From Dioscorea cayenensis subsp. rotundata (Eukaryota; Streptophyta; Magnoliopsida; Dioscoreales; Dioscoreaceae), in NCBI RefSeq assembly GCF_009730915.1, contig NC_052489.1, positions 29,505,916-29,569,915 of the forward strand: 64,000 bases of DNA, read 5' to 3'. Position 1 is the first letter of the stretch. Each line of letters opens with the position of its first letter. The notes beneath the pieces were generated by a model. The model saw only the letters and a list, made by a program, of their open reading frames with translations. It did not search any database and was not told the origin of the DNA. The position numbers and the translations under genes were made by a program. Shown here one piece after another: positions 47,063 through 60,488 of this stretch.

Positions 47063-48980
47063 CACCGATGAAATGATGTCTATTGCCTATATTATGTTGT
47101 AATATTATGTATTTGTTGTATGCTTGTCTATACTTTTTAATGTAAAATATTTAATTAAAACAATTCTTTTGTTGTTAAAATTATAATCAATGATATGTTT
47201 GAGTGTTAAATATTTTTGTGCTATATGAAAAAATAATTTTATTATTTATCAAGTCAATTAAAAAATTCATAATTAAATTTCTAAATAAATTAAATCATAA
47301 ATTAAAAATATTTTAAGTTGTTAAATATTTTAAATTATTTTCATTAGTAAATATTAAATTGTAATAAATTTTTAATTAAATCATGATTAAAAATAATTAA
47401 TTTCAAATATTTTTTGATTGAATAGTAATAATAAAAAAAATGAGATGTATAAAGAATATTCTGATAATATATTTTTTTGGGTAAAATTTAAAGTTTGTGA
47501 TTGGAGTATAATTTACTGTATCAGAGCCAAATTTAAAATTTAGGATAAAATTTTATAGTTGTGAGTTGAAAGATGGTCTTAATAATAGACTTCTCTTTAA
47601 GCAATGAGCTTTTGTATTCTTAATTTCTTTTATAGATTACAACAACCAGCAATTATAGCTAGTTTTAGAATATTTCAAATAGCTAGGTGGTAGCTAGTTT
47701 AGTCTCAGTGATTTTCCCCAATATACTATAACTTCATTAGTGAATCTGTTTTTAGTTATAATTTATTCTTAGATATGGTCTTCTGGTTGCTTGGAAGAAT
47801 CAAAGACATCTAAATGACTTCAGATTAAGCTATTGATTCTCTAACATCATAATTGGTGAGAAGTAACATAGATATTATATTTTATAGTAGATTTTTGCTA
47901 ATATTGGTATTTTATATGAACCAGTGTGCTCATATTTTTTTTCATAAAGGGCTAGTTATTATGTGTTGCTATATTTTTTTATTCTTTTATGTTGCAAAAG
48001 TTTAATAGGCTTTTGATGGATAAAATCAAAGTTGGCATATTACGGTTATAAGTCAGAGGCTTCTTGTCTCTTCAAAATGTAACTACTGTTGAAGTTGTGC
48101 TCTCCCTTATCTTTGTATATGTACCTATTTTTAGCAGTCTAGTTTTTCATGAAAAATGATTAAAAATAATACTTTTCTATTTTTATTATCTAAAATGTTG
48201 CCTTATGTAATTTCAATTTTCCATTATTTAGAAGGATAATAATATGTTTGTTGGTCTTGAACAAACTATATGCTTCTCATCCTTCTAAAGTGATAGCCAT
48301 AACTATGAATTCTACCCAGCATTTTTCCACTATAGCTTGGTTGGTTATGTGAAATCTTCTTTTTCAATTCTAAGGAAGTACCACATGTTGTTAACCTTGG
48401 ATGCAATCACTACTGTACAAATTCTTCCTTTGATAACCTGGATCTTCTCTTTGTTTTTCATCGAAAGTGGAAAAGAAAAATCTGAAATAATATTTTTACT
48501 TTGATGCATACTTATTTTTGATAGTATAGTATTATTTTCCACAGCTTCTCTTTCCTTTTCAAGTACACTGACCTTTTCAGTTGCAGACAGTTGCATAAGT
48601 TGATTTTCTTATGTTTGTCCCTTTTGGTGGGTTTGTTTTAGGAATTTTTGGTATCTTACCTAAGTATGATATAATAATATGAGGTCTTGAAACTTTTTTT
48701 CTTTTGTTATGAAACCATCCAAGTATTGATACCACTAGTGGCGCAATAATACTTGCAGCATTTTGTGGCATATTGGGATTCTGTCCTTCACATGGGTCTG
48801 TCTTTAATACTGACATATATTGTTGTTAATTAAAGATATCTTGTTATTCCATCAAGACTGCAGTATTTCTGTTGTTATCCTCATCATGCTCACTAGTTCT
48901 ATTGGATAAGCTCTAATATGTTATTGATAATTATATTTCAAATTTATGGCATATGGTGGTTTACGAAGGATCCAAATATC
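47063..48980. other. AT-rich intergenic region
   Basis: No recognised gene. Minus-strand frames at 48345-48596 and 48577-48816 (the first with a heptad-like KVSVLEKEREAVENN) overlap in different frames and match no family I know. They may be a decayed gene or chance. Confidence 0.45.
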
Positions 48981-50930
48981 TTACATTGTGTGGGCCTTGA
49001 ATTTATAGACAAGCATGCAAATTGGATTAAACGCAATAAGACTGCGGTCGGTTCATGTACATACACACAACTAGATGGTTCATTGAATGCTAATGATACA
49101 CATATTGTTCATTGTCATTCTGTGAGAAATGAAATCCGATTGGCTATGAATGCTCTTTTGAAGGTGAATATGTTGAATTTTTTTTTCTTTGGACCTTGAA
49201 AGTATTGCTCTTTAAGGCTTATAGTCCTCTTTTTTTACTTAGCCCTTGCATAATACTCTAATCATATATGCAAATACATCCTTGTATTAGATGTTTGGAA
49301 ATGATCCTAACTGCGACAAATACTTCAGGAGTATTTCTAGTTTACCACAATTAAGAATTGTTTGAAATTCTTCTATATCAAAAGAAAATTGCTTTCATCT
49401 ACAAACATCATTGATCGTTCTCTCATTAATAGAAGAATATAGAAAGTTGCAACATAATTTTAGTTAACACAAGAAATGAGAAGACTCCCTTCTTGGCTTA
49501 AATCACTCGCTGATACCATGAAATTGCTTCACAGGTTAGTTGCAATTTATGCTATGGACTACTTCTTGAGTGTAATGCATATGACCTTGATATTGATGAG
49601 CTAACTCTAGTTCATAATGTTATTTGATCGCTTCCTTATCATATTCATATTTATGTTGCTCAAGGTAATTACGGTATCGTTGTTCTTAGTTTTGATAGTA
49701 GCGGTGTTTGGTTTAGGGATTGGTTTATGTTGCTCAAAGTAATTACAGTATCGTCGTTCAGTTTTGATAGTAACGGTGCTTGGTTTAGGGATTTGGCTGG
49801 ATGGAGATTTACCCCATATATTTTTCATTTTAATTTATAAAAAATAATTAATAAATTTAAAAAAATATAAAAATTTCTAAAGAAAAATGTTAATTTAGGA
49901 TTTAAAATTATTATAAAAAATAATTTATAATTTATAAAAAATATTTTAGAAAATAAATCTTATAATTAATTAAGTGTGGTAAATAAAAAGTCATTTCATA
50001 CTCGATATTAACAAAAAAAAATGTTTATATCACGTCTCTTCATTTATGTCAATCAACACTCAAAAAATATGTTTATTCTTTTCGCATCCCTATCCAACTA
50101 TATCCTCATGGAGGATCGATCCATTCAAGTAATTAAACATACCATTTTTTTATCTTCTTTGGTTTGGCTTAAGTTATCTGAGTCCTATTGATGTTACTAT
50201 GATTGTAACTGTGTTTTCCAAGAATATAAAGTTATAAACAAGTTTTATGTCCATCCTTCCTCAACTATTGACTCTATTTTATGCGGAATTTACAGGCAAG
50301 CATGCAAAAGGGATTAAATGCAATAAAACTACGGTTGGTTCTTGTATTTACACACAACTAAATGCTTCATTGAATGCTAATGATACACATATTGATCACT
50401 ATCATTCAGTGAGAATTGAAATCCGAATAGCTATAGATGCTCTTTTGAGGATGAATATGTTGAATTTTTTTTCTTTGGATCATGAAAGTATTGCTCTTAA
50501 AGGGTTGTAGTCATTTTTTTTATTTACTCCTTGCATGATACTAAATGCTTCATTGAATGCTAATGATACACATATTGATCACTGTCATTCAGTGAGAAAT
50601 GAAATCCGATTAGCCATAGATGCTCTTTTGAGAATGAATATGTTGAATTTTTTTTTCTTTGGACCATGAAAGTATTGTTCTTAAAGGGTTGTAGTCATAT
50701 TTACCCCTTGCATGATACTCTCATCATATATGCAAATACATCCTTGTCTTAGATGTTTAGACTGATCCAAACTACAACAAATATTTCGGGAATATTCCTA
50801 GTTTACCACAGTTAAGAATTGTTTGAAATTCTTCTATGTTAAAAATTGTTTTCATTTACAAACATCCTTAATCGTTCTTCCAGAAATAGTAAGAAAATAG
50901 AAAGTTGCAATATATTTTTAGTTAACACAG
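48980..50930 (+). repeat. Unit of about 250-480 bp present three times
   Basis: Copies at about 48990-49470, 50290-50540 (shortened) and 50543-50930. All carry TCATTGAATGCTAATGATAC, GTGAGAAATGAAATCCGA and ATATGTTGAATTTTTTTTTC. Two of them keep an open frame of about 85-95 codons with the shared core YTQLNASLNANDTHI. I do not recognise the protein. The third copy directly follows the second, as a tandem duplication. A 70-base tandem pair (49655-49725 and 49727-49795, TTTTGATAGTA.CGGTG) lies between. Confidence 0.7.
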
Positions 50931-50959
50931 GATGCTAGATGGTTTATTCTAATTGCAAA

Positions 50960-51715
50960 GTGATAGTGAAATGAGAAGGATCCCTTCTCGGCTTATAATC
51001 CTCTGTTATTTTAATCGCTAAATGCTTTACTGTTTCTGCAAATTTTGATCTGGTTTCAGATAAAGTTTGATCACTTCAAGCGTACTAAAAATTTTATTTA
51101 TTTATTTATTATTTTAATGTTCAAATTCAACAAATAGACCGTCTCTCTTAGGGCATCTGTGAAACAATATAGTTTGATACGTTAATCAACTCATGTTTTT
51201 AGACACTTTTTAATTATGAATGTAAACGAGTTCTTGGTTTGCTTGCCAACATGTTAATGTTATTGTGGTGGTGGTTGTTAGATAAAAGTGTTAAGATAAT
51301 ATATATTATTTTTTCTATGTAATTACATCTAAAGAAAGATCCCTCTCACCAAACTCCCTTGTAATTCGCTTTAGTCTAATTTAATTATTAAATAAAATTT
51401 TAAATACCGAAATAAATCCACTTGGATGGACCACATTATTCAACTAAGATAACTAGCAAGTTTCCATCACATTATCTAAGAATTGTCTTTTACTATTTAA
51501 AAAAAAAATTCTCTTTTATCATTAGCACTAATTTTATCCATTCAATTGGGACAAAATGAAGTACTTGAAGCCGTGCTCTTTCATAACATCTTGAAATCAA
51601 TAAATTAAACCAATTTAAAAATTTATTACTTAAAAATTTGAGACTTAAAGAAACATAAATTAAATATATGCAATACATTTGAAAATAATTAGTTAAAGTT
51701 TAGGGGTAAATGTGC
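50960..51715 (+). repeat. Dispersed direct repeat, copy 2
   Basis: Second copy of the 45800-46670 segment, similar in order and orientation, again ending in a poly-A run near 51716. Located immediately 5' of the glucuronosyltransferase leader. Confidence 0.8.
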
Positions 51716-52323
51716 AAAAAAAAAAAAACAAAAAAACAAAAAAAACAATGAATTTTGTTGCATATTAAAATAGAAGGTTATATTTCCTACGCAACGGACA
51801 CTATCAGCTTCGCTTTGAAGCTTTGTGGAGTTCGGAGTGCGCCTGTTTTCGTTTCTTTTTTGGAGAAATTTCTCTTTGATCGGTGATTTCCAAGTGAGGA
51901 TCTGCAACAAGGTTGCTTCCTTTCGTGCAAAATCTTTCCTTTTTATCCGATTGAGGTATTCAGCTTTGATTTCGTCTTTCATTAACGAAAAGGAGGATTT
52001 TTTTTTCTCCTTTTTTTTTTGTGGATTTTATTTGGATCTGAATCTATTTGGCCCAAATTTCAGATGGGATTTGCTTTATTGAAGAAATTTTTCTTAATTT
52101 GTATGCATCTTAGTGAGAAAGTTCCAAACTTTGGCTTGGTTAGATTTTGATTTCTCTTTTTTTGGTGGTAATCAGCTGGTGATTCTCTTGATTGAGAAGG
52201 AATTTTGAAATTGTTTTGAGAAAGCTATCAAATTTGGAATTAGAGCTGGAATGAGTGTTCTTTAAGAAGTACAGCTTTGAATTTTATCCAGAGATCCTGA
52301 GTTAGTGATTGTTTTAGTGAAGT

Positions 52324-54490
52324 ATGAGAAAGAATGGGATTTTTCACCCTGGTAGGGCTTTTAGTGATAAAAGATGGCTCCTCCCCTTCTTGGCAAGCTT
52401 GCTAGTCTCACTGTCTCTCTGCTTGGCCACCATTTTCGGGCTCTTCTCTCCTTCGTATTATGGCGACTCCCTGTCATTTGATTTCATTTCTTTCAGTAGT
52501 TTGGAGGAGTCAACTGGCTACTTTGAAGAAACCGAATCAAATAAATCTTTGGAGTTGCCATTAGATTCAGAACCGGAAGCTCCGCGAATTGCCTACCTCA
52601 TTACTGGCACAAAGGGTGATAGTTTGAGGATGCGAAGAACTTTGCAAGCTATATATCATCCAAGGAATCAATACATTCTTCATTTAGATTTGGAAGCTCC
52701 GCCACGAGAGAGGATAGACTTGTCTATGTATGTCAAGGATGATCCGATGTTCAGTGAAGTTGAGAATGTGAGGGTGATTGCTAAGGCCAATTTGGTTACC
52801 TACAAGGGGCCTACGATGATTGCGTGCACACTCCATGCCATTGCCATTCTTTTGAAGGAGAGCGCAAAATGGGACTGGTTTATAAACCTCAGTGCTTCGG
52901 ATTATCCTCTTATGACACAAGATGGTTACTTCTCACACTTAATCCTTTGATTGAATTTTTCTAGTCTATGTTGTGCTTTTTAGCATGCTGATAAATTTCA
53001 TTCTGAAAAGTTTACATAACTTAGCTAGATCTCTTTGTCCCAATATGCTTTGATTGGTTTGTACAGGATGACCACGTAGAAGCTTTCAACTCATTTTCAG
53101 AACTCCTTGTGTTAATATTGGACTTTAATTATGATGTATTCAAAGAACTTTAGTTTCAAACTCGAAATTCATGTCCATAATAATCATTCATCCGTTTTCC
53201 TGTGAGTCACAGGACCTCGAAGTTATATTTTCGCCCTGAATGGAGTAGGTTTTATTGATACCAAGGTTCAGATTGGCTACATTAATAACATGAAATGTGA
53301 GATTGTTCTCAACGGGATCTATGCTAGTCTCCATTGTTTATTCTTATTGTTCCCATATGAACTCTGGGAGGGTCTTTGTTAAGGCTGTAGATACTTTGTG
53401 CAATTTCTGAGTTGAAGCATCCTGTTTGTTTTGCTTCTGTTGAATCTTGAACGTATGTTGCATAAATGGAATGATTGCTCTTAATAGTTACTGTATTTTC
53501 ATACATTTATTAACCAAAAAAAAAAATTCCATTCTCTGCTGTAAATATGCTGCAGATTTGCTGCATGTTTTCTCAGCGCTGCCGAGGGATCTCAATTTCA
53601 TTGAACACACTCAGAGCACTGGATGGAAAGTGTAAGCTTCACAAAAGACACTTGCATCAGCATTTCCTTTTTCTGCTACTCTCTTTTTTTACAATGTTGG
53701 CATGGCTCTGACATGCAGAAACCAGAGAGCAAGACCGATAATAATTGACCCGGGTCTATACTTGTCCAAAAAGTTTGACATTGTCGTAACCAATGAACGC
53801 CGAGAGCTACCGGCAGCTTTCAAGTTATTCACTGGTAACTAATATTTCAGATGACACATTTGGTTGTATTTAACCAGGAACAGGCATTTTCTCATCTTCA
53901 ATTCAAAACACATGTTTTGACAACAATCTCTTCATCCCTCTTCATTAGGTTCTGCATGGGTAATGCTCGCAAGACCGTTCTTGGAGTACTGTATATGGGG
54001 ATGGGATAATCTTCCCCGAATCATCCTTATGTACTACGTGAACTTTGTCTCGTCTCCTGAAGGCTATTTTCACACCGTTGTCTGCAACTCCAATGAGTTC
54101 CAAAACACCACAATCAGCCATGACCTGCACTATATTGCCTGGGGCAACCCTCCGAAACAGCACCCACTTTCCCTTACCATCAAGGATTTCAGCCAGATGG
54201 TCAAGAGTGGGGCACCGTTCGCTCGGAAGTTTGCAAAGAATGATCCAGTTTTAGACAAGATTGATCGGGAGCTCTTGGGACGTTCTGAAGGGCGGTTTAC
54301 CCCTGGTGCTTGGTGCATTGGGGAGTTGGATGGTGGTGCAGACCCCTGCTCCTTCAGAGGCAATGACACGGTGTTTCGGCCAGGCCCAGGGGCCGAGAGG
54401 TTAAAGGAGTTGATGCAGAAGCTGCTTTCTCCAGAGGTCCGCAACACCAGTTGCACTGATCATAGTTTTGACAAGACTAGGATGTTATAG
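52324..54490 (+). CDS. Beta-glucuronosyltransferase GlcAT14-type (GT14 family)
   Basis: A Golgi type II membrane enzyme that adds glucuronic acid to the galactan chains of arabinogalactan proteins. Exons 52324-52924, 53556-53631, 53719-53834 and 53949-54490 join with GT-AG sites in consistent phase to give 444 residues. A single membrane anchor spans about residues 18-41 (WLLPFLASLLVSLSLCL). The Core-2/I-branching domain begins at APRIAYLITGTKGD and runs through YILHLDLEAPPRER, GPTMIACTLHAIAILL, WFINLSASDYPL, TQDDLLHVFSALPRDLNF and PIIIDPGLY. Later come WDNLPRIILMYYVNFVSSPE, GYFHTVVCNS and GAWCIGELDGGADPC. The leader (51780-52323) contains T-rich sequence. Its stop is only about 240 bases from the stop of the convergent DUF1295 gene. 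Intact. Assignment to the GlcAT14A/B/C group is by family resemblance. Confidence 0.92.
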
Positions 54491-55950
54491 ATTACATTCT
54501 TTACATCAAGTGTTGTTCAATGTTTTGTTACATCTGCAATTCGGTAAATTTTACCTGGAATATATCAATGAATGCAGGAAATTTTACAGTGCAGTGAAAG
54601 CTCTTACAGATAAATCATTGATTTTGATACATCATACTAGTTTGTTAACTTCATCTCATGCCAAAAAGGCGGAGAAAGACACATAAGTGCAGATGCCTTG
54701 TACATTTTTCGAACCTGATAGATACAACATAATTAACTTGACTTATCCTTGAGGTTTCTTTGAGTATACATCGGAAACTCGAAAAGGAAAGCTGCTTTGA
54801 ACCATGCAGGCAAATTTCCATAAAGAGCATGTGGCAATGGAATCAGAGGGCTGCAAGTTACGGTAACGACAACTTATTAAACACTCCATTCTCTCAACTG
54901 ACAGAAGAAACATGAATCAAGAGATTTAAAATAAGGAAAAGCAAACCTAGTTGTGTTTTTGTATGCGTGGTACTCTCTTGAAGCACCATAACGCTTATCT
55001 GCTGGTTTCTGCTTTGCACTAACAAATAAATTTAGGGACATGGTTGATATACATCATCAGGACAAGCTTACCAAGTGTCAAAGACAAACCTCAAGAAGCG
55101 GAATGCCACTGATAAACAACAGAAGAAGTTTCAGAAATATAGGACCAATTATCACAAGCCATTCGACGCCATTGAGAACCGGTGTCGAAGCCACGAAAAC
55201 TCCCCACCAAAGGAGAATCTATATGCATCATAGCGACGAAAAATGAGTCATACCAGTGAATACATTCCATTCGTGATTTCAAAATGAAATCGTATTTTTC
55301 ACTTTCTAGTTTCTCCTAGATTTACCACGAGCTAATTGCAAATATAAACATAGAGGTCCATGCAAATGAAAACAATAAGAAATTCAGAAATGAGATTGAT
55401 TAACTCACTTCACCAAAGTAATTTGGATGCCGAGAATATTTCCAAATACCCACATTACACCACTTCCCATTGTTTTTCGGAGAATTTTTGAACAACTTCT
55501 GATGATCAGCAATTACTTCAATGGTTATGCCAATGAACCACATTATCCAGCCAATAACATCAAGGGCTTGAACAGGGGGATTTTTGTCACTAGAATTAAC
55601 AATTGTGAGAGGCAAGCTCACTGTCCATACCCAGGCAGCCTATCATAAAAATTAGGTAGATAAGACAATCTTGCTTATTGGCTTTCTGAGAAAACTAATA
55701 CCATAATACATTGCAGCAAACAAACCTGAAATGTCCAAAAAAATACCAACTTTCCAAAATTATTACGTATTTTATCAAGACGACGATCTTCTCCCCATTT
55801 TAAGATTCTGTTTATGACCAAGAAAGTACTAAGATTTTACATTTGAACTTCAGTATGTAGGAATACAATCAAAGTCATATAAAACAGTACTAGTTTCGCA
55901 AATTGGAAAGGTGAAGGCATACCTCATTAGTAAAAATATTCCCAACCGAA

Positions 55951-56156
55951 TGTTAGTAATAATCCCAAATCTGATAAAGCTTATCATTTAGAGATCTTGT
56001 GTTATCTTATCTTCATTAGTTTAGTTTAAATTAATGATTATCTTTAAAAAGTTTGTTTCTAGTTATGGAGTCCAGCCTTTAAAAGGCCTAGTCATTCAAT
56101 GTAATTCTTAGCGAATTCTCTAATAAAGTGAAGCACTTTTTGTTTTAAATCCATCG
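55951..56156 (+). repeat. 5' LTR of the Copia element
   Basis: About 206 bases, nearly identical to 60281-60488, starting with TGTTAG. Contains an AATAAAG polyadenylation-like signal near its end. Confidence 0.9.
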
Positions 56157-59100
56157 GATCGGCATCGAGCCATGGCGAATCCTAGCAGTGACACAATTAA
56201 TCCCATTCTTCCTACTCTAGATGGGAAGAACTACAATCGTTGGAGTGTGCAGATGAAGGTGTTGTTTGATTTTTCAAGAAGTTCTTCTTTGTTGTTGAAA
56301 ATGGAGTTCCTTCCTTGGAGAACAATCAAGCTGAAGCTCAAAAGGCAGACCTCACAGGAAGCGAGAAAGAAAGATCGGAAGGCTCTCTATTACATCCATC
56401 AAGGAGTTAATGATGAGATTTTTTTGAGAAGATAGGCATGTGCGGATCTTTGCAAAAGAGGCGTGGGATATTCTTGCAAAAATCCTGAGAGGTGTTGAAA
56501 GAGTTCAGAAGGTGAGACTTCAAACTCTTAGAAGGCAGTTTGAGTTGCTACAGATGGAGAACACAGACACTGTGGCAGAATATACATCTCGAGTGCGAGG
56601 CCTTGGCAAATAAGATGCGACTCAATGGAGACAAAGTCGAAGAGCAAACATTGGTGGAGAAGATCTTGCGAGACGGTCACAGCAGTTTGATCCCATTACT
56701 CACGCCATTGAGGAGTCAAAAGACCTTTTCGACATGATGTTGATGAGTTGTGGGGCTCTTTGGAAGCATATGAACAACGCATCAATGCAAAGTTCTCAGA
56801 AAAACCTCTTGAAAAGGCTTTTCAAGCTCAACTTTCTATCAAATCAGAACAAGAAAAGGAAGCTAAAGGAAACAACAGATATCAAGCTGTGCATAAGAAA
56901 TATGAACATGGAACAAGAAGTAATTTTGGTGCAAGAGGAAGAGGTAGATATTCCCAAAGAAGCCATGGACGAGGAAGAGGAAGGTATGATAAAAACAACA
57001 TTAAGTGTTTTGCATGTAATCGATTTGGTCATTATGCAAATGAGTGCAGATTTAACAAAAACAAAAGCTATGCTGAAGTATCTCAAGACAAGAAATCTGT
57101 AGAAGTAGTTCAGTTTGCACAAGAAGAGGACTTTGAAGACCATGCACTACTAATGGTTTCAAATGACAAAGAAGATTATAACTTCAACACTTGGTATCTT
57201 GACACAGGATGCACCAATCATATGAGTGGTAAAAAAGAGCTTTTTGTGAATTTAGATGAATCAGTACAAAAAGTTGTTAAGTTTGCAGATAATAGCATCA
57301 TTCCTGTTATGGGCAGAGGTAGAATCTTGATACAATTGAAGAATGGAGATCATCAATTTATCTCAGATGTGTTTTATGTGCCAGGGATGAAAAACAACCT
57401 GCTGAGTATGGGACAACTCCTTGAAAAAGGATATCGCATGGAGATGAAGAATGGTCATTTAACCATTCTTGACAGAAGTGGCAATGTCATCCTTAATTCA
57501 GTTATGTCAAAAAACAGAATGTTTCGCATTGACATAAGAACTGATATATATCACTGCTTTAGTGCTATTATTAAGGATGCATCATGGTTATGGCATCTCA
57601 GATTTGGGCATCTGAATTTTAGAAGTTTGAAATTGCTTGCTCAAAAGAACATGGTGAATGGATTGCCTTTACTTTGGATCATCTACGAACAGATTACGTG
57701 AAGGATGTATTCTTGAGAAGCGACATAGAAATTCCTTTTCAACTAAGAATAGCGGCATGCTTCTCACCCTCTAGAAGTTGTGCATTCAGATGTGTGCGGA
57801 CCCATGAATACACCATCCATTGGTGGGAATCGATATTTTTCTTACTTTTTGTTGATGATTCTGACGGGAAAAATCTGGGTGTATTTTTGTGCGACAAAAA
57901 AATCTGAAGTGTTTGGAGTTTTTAAAAAAATTTCAAAGCCTTTGGTTGAAAAGCAGTGGGCATTCAATTCGGATCTTAAGAGCGATGGTGGTGGTGAATA
58001 CATGTCTAATGATTTAGTTTGAGTATTGTGCGAGCATGGAATTGAACATGAAGTCACTATCCGTTATACTCCTCAACACAGCGGAATTCTTTGAAAGGAG
58101 AAATAGGGACAATCATGGACATGGCTAGGGAGCATGCTTAAGGCCAAAGGTATGCCTAACTATCTTTGGGGCTGATCTTTGTTTCATGCTCTGTTTATTT
58201 ATTGAACAGATCACCAACCAAAAAATTAGAAGATGTTACCCACGAAGAAGCTTGGAGTGGATTCAAACCAAGTGTCAAACATCTCAAGGTGTTTGGTTCA
58301 ATTGCATATGCCCATGTACCGGAGAAACAAGAACAAAGCTAGATGAGCGAGGAGGAGAAGACCGTGTTTGTTGGATACAAGCACTGGCCATCTTGGTGGA
58401 TCTGATTATTTAACCCAATCACAAAGAAATTTCTTGTTAGTAGAGATGTGATCTTTGGCGAAGTGGATCATGGAATTGGAGTGATCATCTTGAAGCTAAT
58501 TCACAAAAGATTTCTATCCTTGAAGAAGAAACTACCTCAGTTGAAGATGTAGAAGTTGTTACAAATGAAGATCAAATTGGAGTTGTAGCTCAAAGATCAA
58601 GGAGGAATGTACAACCATCTTCTTGGCTAAGGAACTTTGAGGTAATTCACGATAATGCTATTGACAATGATGGAGAACTAGTTCACTATGCATTGTTTTG
58701 CGATTGTGATCCTATCAAATTTGAAGAAGCTATTAGAAATGAGAAATGGATCAATGCCATGAAGGAAGAAATAAAAAGCAATAGAAAAAATAAAACTTGG
58801 GAGCTAACCAATCTACCATATGGAAAGAAAGCAATTGATGTGAAGTGGGTGTTCAAGACAAAAAAATCAAAGCCAGCTGGTCGGATAGAAAGATATAAAG
58901 GCAAGATTGGTAGCAAAAGGCTATGAGCAGCGTCTTTGAAGTTGATTATCAAGAGGTATTTTTCCCCTGTTGCTAGAATTGAAAGCAGATTAAATTAATT
59001 GTTGCTACTGGTACTGCTCAAAATAGGTGGAATATCCACCAAATGGATGTCAAGTCGGCTTTTTCTTAATGGTCCTCTTGAGGAAGAAGTCTATGTCAAG

Positions 59101-60280
59101 CAACCGGCGGGGTTTGTAAAAGAAGAAATGCGAGAAAAAAAGTATATAAACTCAAGAAGGCATTATATGGGCTCAAACAAGCCCCAAGAGCATGGAATAA
59201 GCGGATTGATGATTTCTTTCAAGCTAACTGACCTTCTAAAAGTGTCCAAGTGAGCATGCTTTATATGTGAAAATTACTTGATTCGGGTGACATATTATTT
59301 GTTTGTCTTTATGTTGGCGATATTATCTTTATGAGGGAACAATCAAAAATATGATCAAGGAATTCAAGAAAACTATGATTTCAGAATTTGAGATGACTGA
59401 TCTTGGTCATATGTCATATTTTTTGGGCTTGGAAGTAATTCAGAATAAAAATGGAATTTTCATTCATCAACAAAAATATGCAGCGAGACATCCTAAATAA
59501 ATTTCGGATGCTTGATTGTAATCCATGCGTACTCACGTAGAGGTTGGTACCAAATTATTCAAGGAAGGAGAAGACTCGGTGATTGATCAATATACTTTAA
59601 GAGTATTGTTGGTAGTCTCGAGGTTTTTATCACATACTAGACTGATATTTCTTATGGTGTTGGATTAATTAGCAAGTACATGGAGAGACCTAGACAATCT
59701 CATTTTCATGTGGCTAAAAGAATTTTACGCTATATCAAAGGCACACTAGATCATGGCTTATTCTATGAATCTTCTAACAAGAATGAGCTTGTGGGATACT
59801 CGGCGGTGGCTGGGCGGGTGATCGGGGATGATAGGAAAAAGCACTCTTGGATATGTGTTCAACTTTGGCTCTCGACAATATCTTGGTCATCTAAGAAACA
59901 ATCCATTGTGGCTTTATCTACTTGTGAAGCGAGAATATGTTGCGTGACTTCTTGTGCATGTCAAGCAATTTGGTTGAGGAATGTGATGAATCAAATTCGA
60001 GGTTCAATTACGAGTCCTACAAAAAAATCTTTGTGGACAACATTTTACTGCAATAAATTTAACCAAACATCCAGGGCATTCATGGGAAAAAGCAAGCACA
60101 TTGACATGAGATTTCATTTTTCTTAGAGATCAAGTCAACAAAAAAAGAGATTGAAGTTTTCTATTGCAAATCGAGAGGACCGAGGTTCTTGATATCCTCA
60201 CTAAACCTCGAAATTTGATTCATTTGTTAAGCTAAAGAAGAGTTTAGGCATGGCTAGTCTTCTGATTTGGTTTAAGGGGA

Positions 60281-60488
60281 TGTTAGTAATAATCCCAAAT
60301 CGATAAAAGCTTATCATTTAGAGATCTTGTGTTATCTTATCTTCATTAGTTTAGTTTAAATTAATGATTATCTTTAAAAAGTTTGTTTCTAGTTATGGAG
60401 TCCGAGCCTTTAAAAAGGCCTAGTCATTCAATGTAATTCTTAGCGAATTCTCTAATAAAGTGAAGCACTTTTTGTTTTAAATCCATCA
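60281..60488 (+). repeat. 3' LTR of the Copia element
   Basis: About 208 bases, preceded by TTTAAGGGGA (polypurine-tract-like), followed by CCGAG where the host exon resumes. Confidence 0.9.

Larger units (their letters stand above)
55951..60488 (+). mobile_element. Copia LTR retrotransposon inserted in a DUF1295 exon (fossil)
   Basis: A Ty1/Copia element of about 4.5 kb with short LTRs (55951-56156 and 60281-60488), beginning TGTTAGTAATAATCCC and ending near ATCCATCA. It runs opposite to the host gene. Parts in order: gag with CCHC zinc knuckle (about 56172-57060), protease (near 57195), GAG-pre-integrase and integrase (about 57590-58330), reverse transcriptase (about 58690-59500) and RNase H (about 59680-60120). 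A purine-rich tract precedes the 3' LTR. Flanks CCGAA and CCGAG fit a 5-bp target duplication with one change. The coding region is broken in many places, on the order of ten. The two LTRs differ at only a handful of positions, so the insertion is young. Tnt1-like affinity is inferred from the gag start. Confidence 0.92.
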
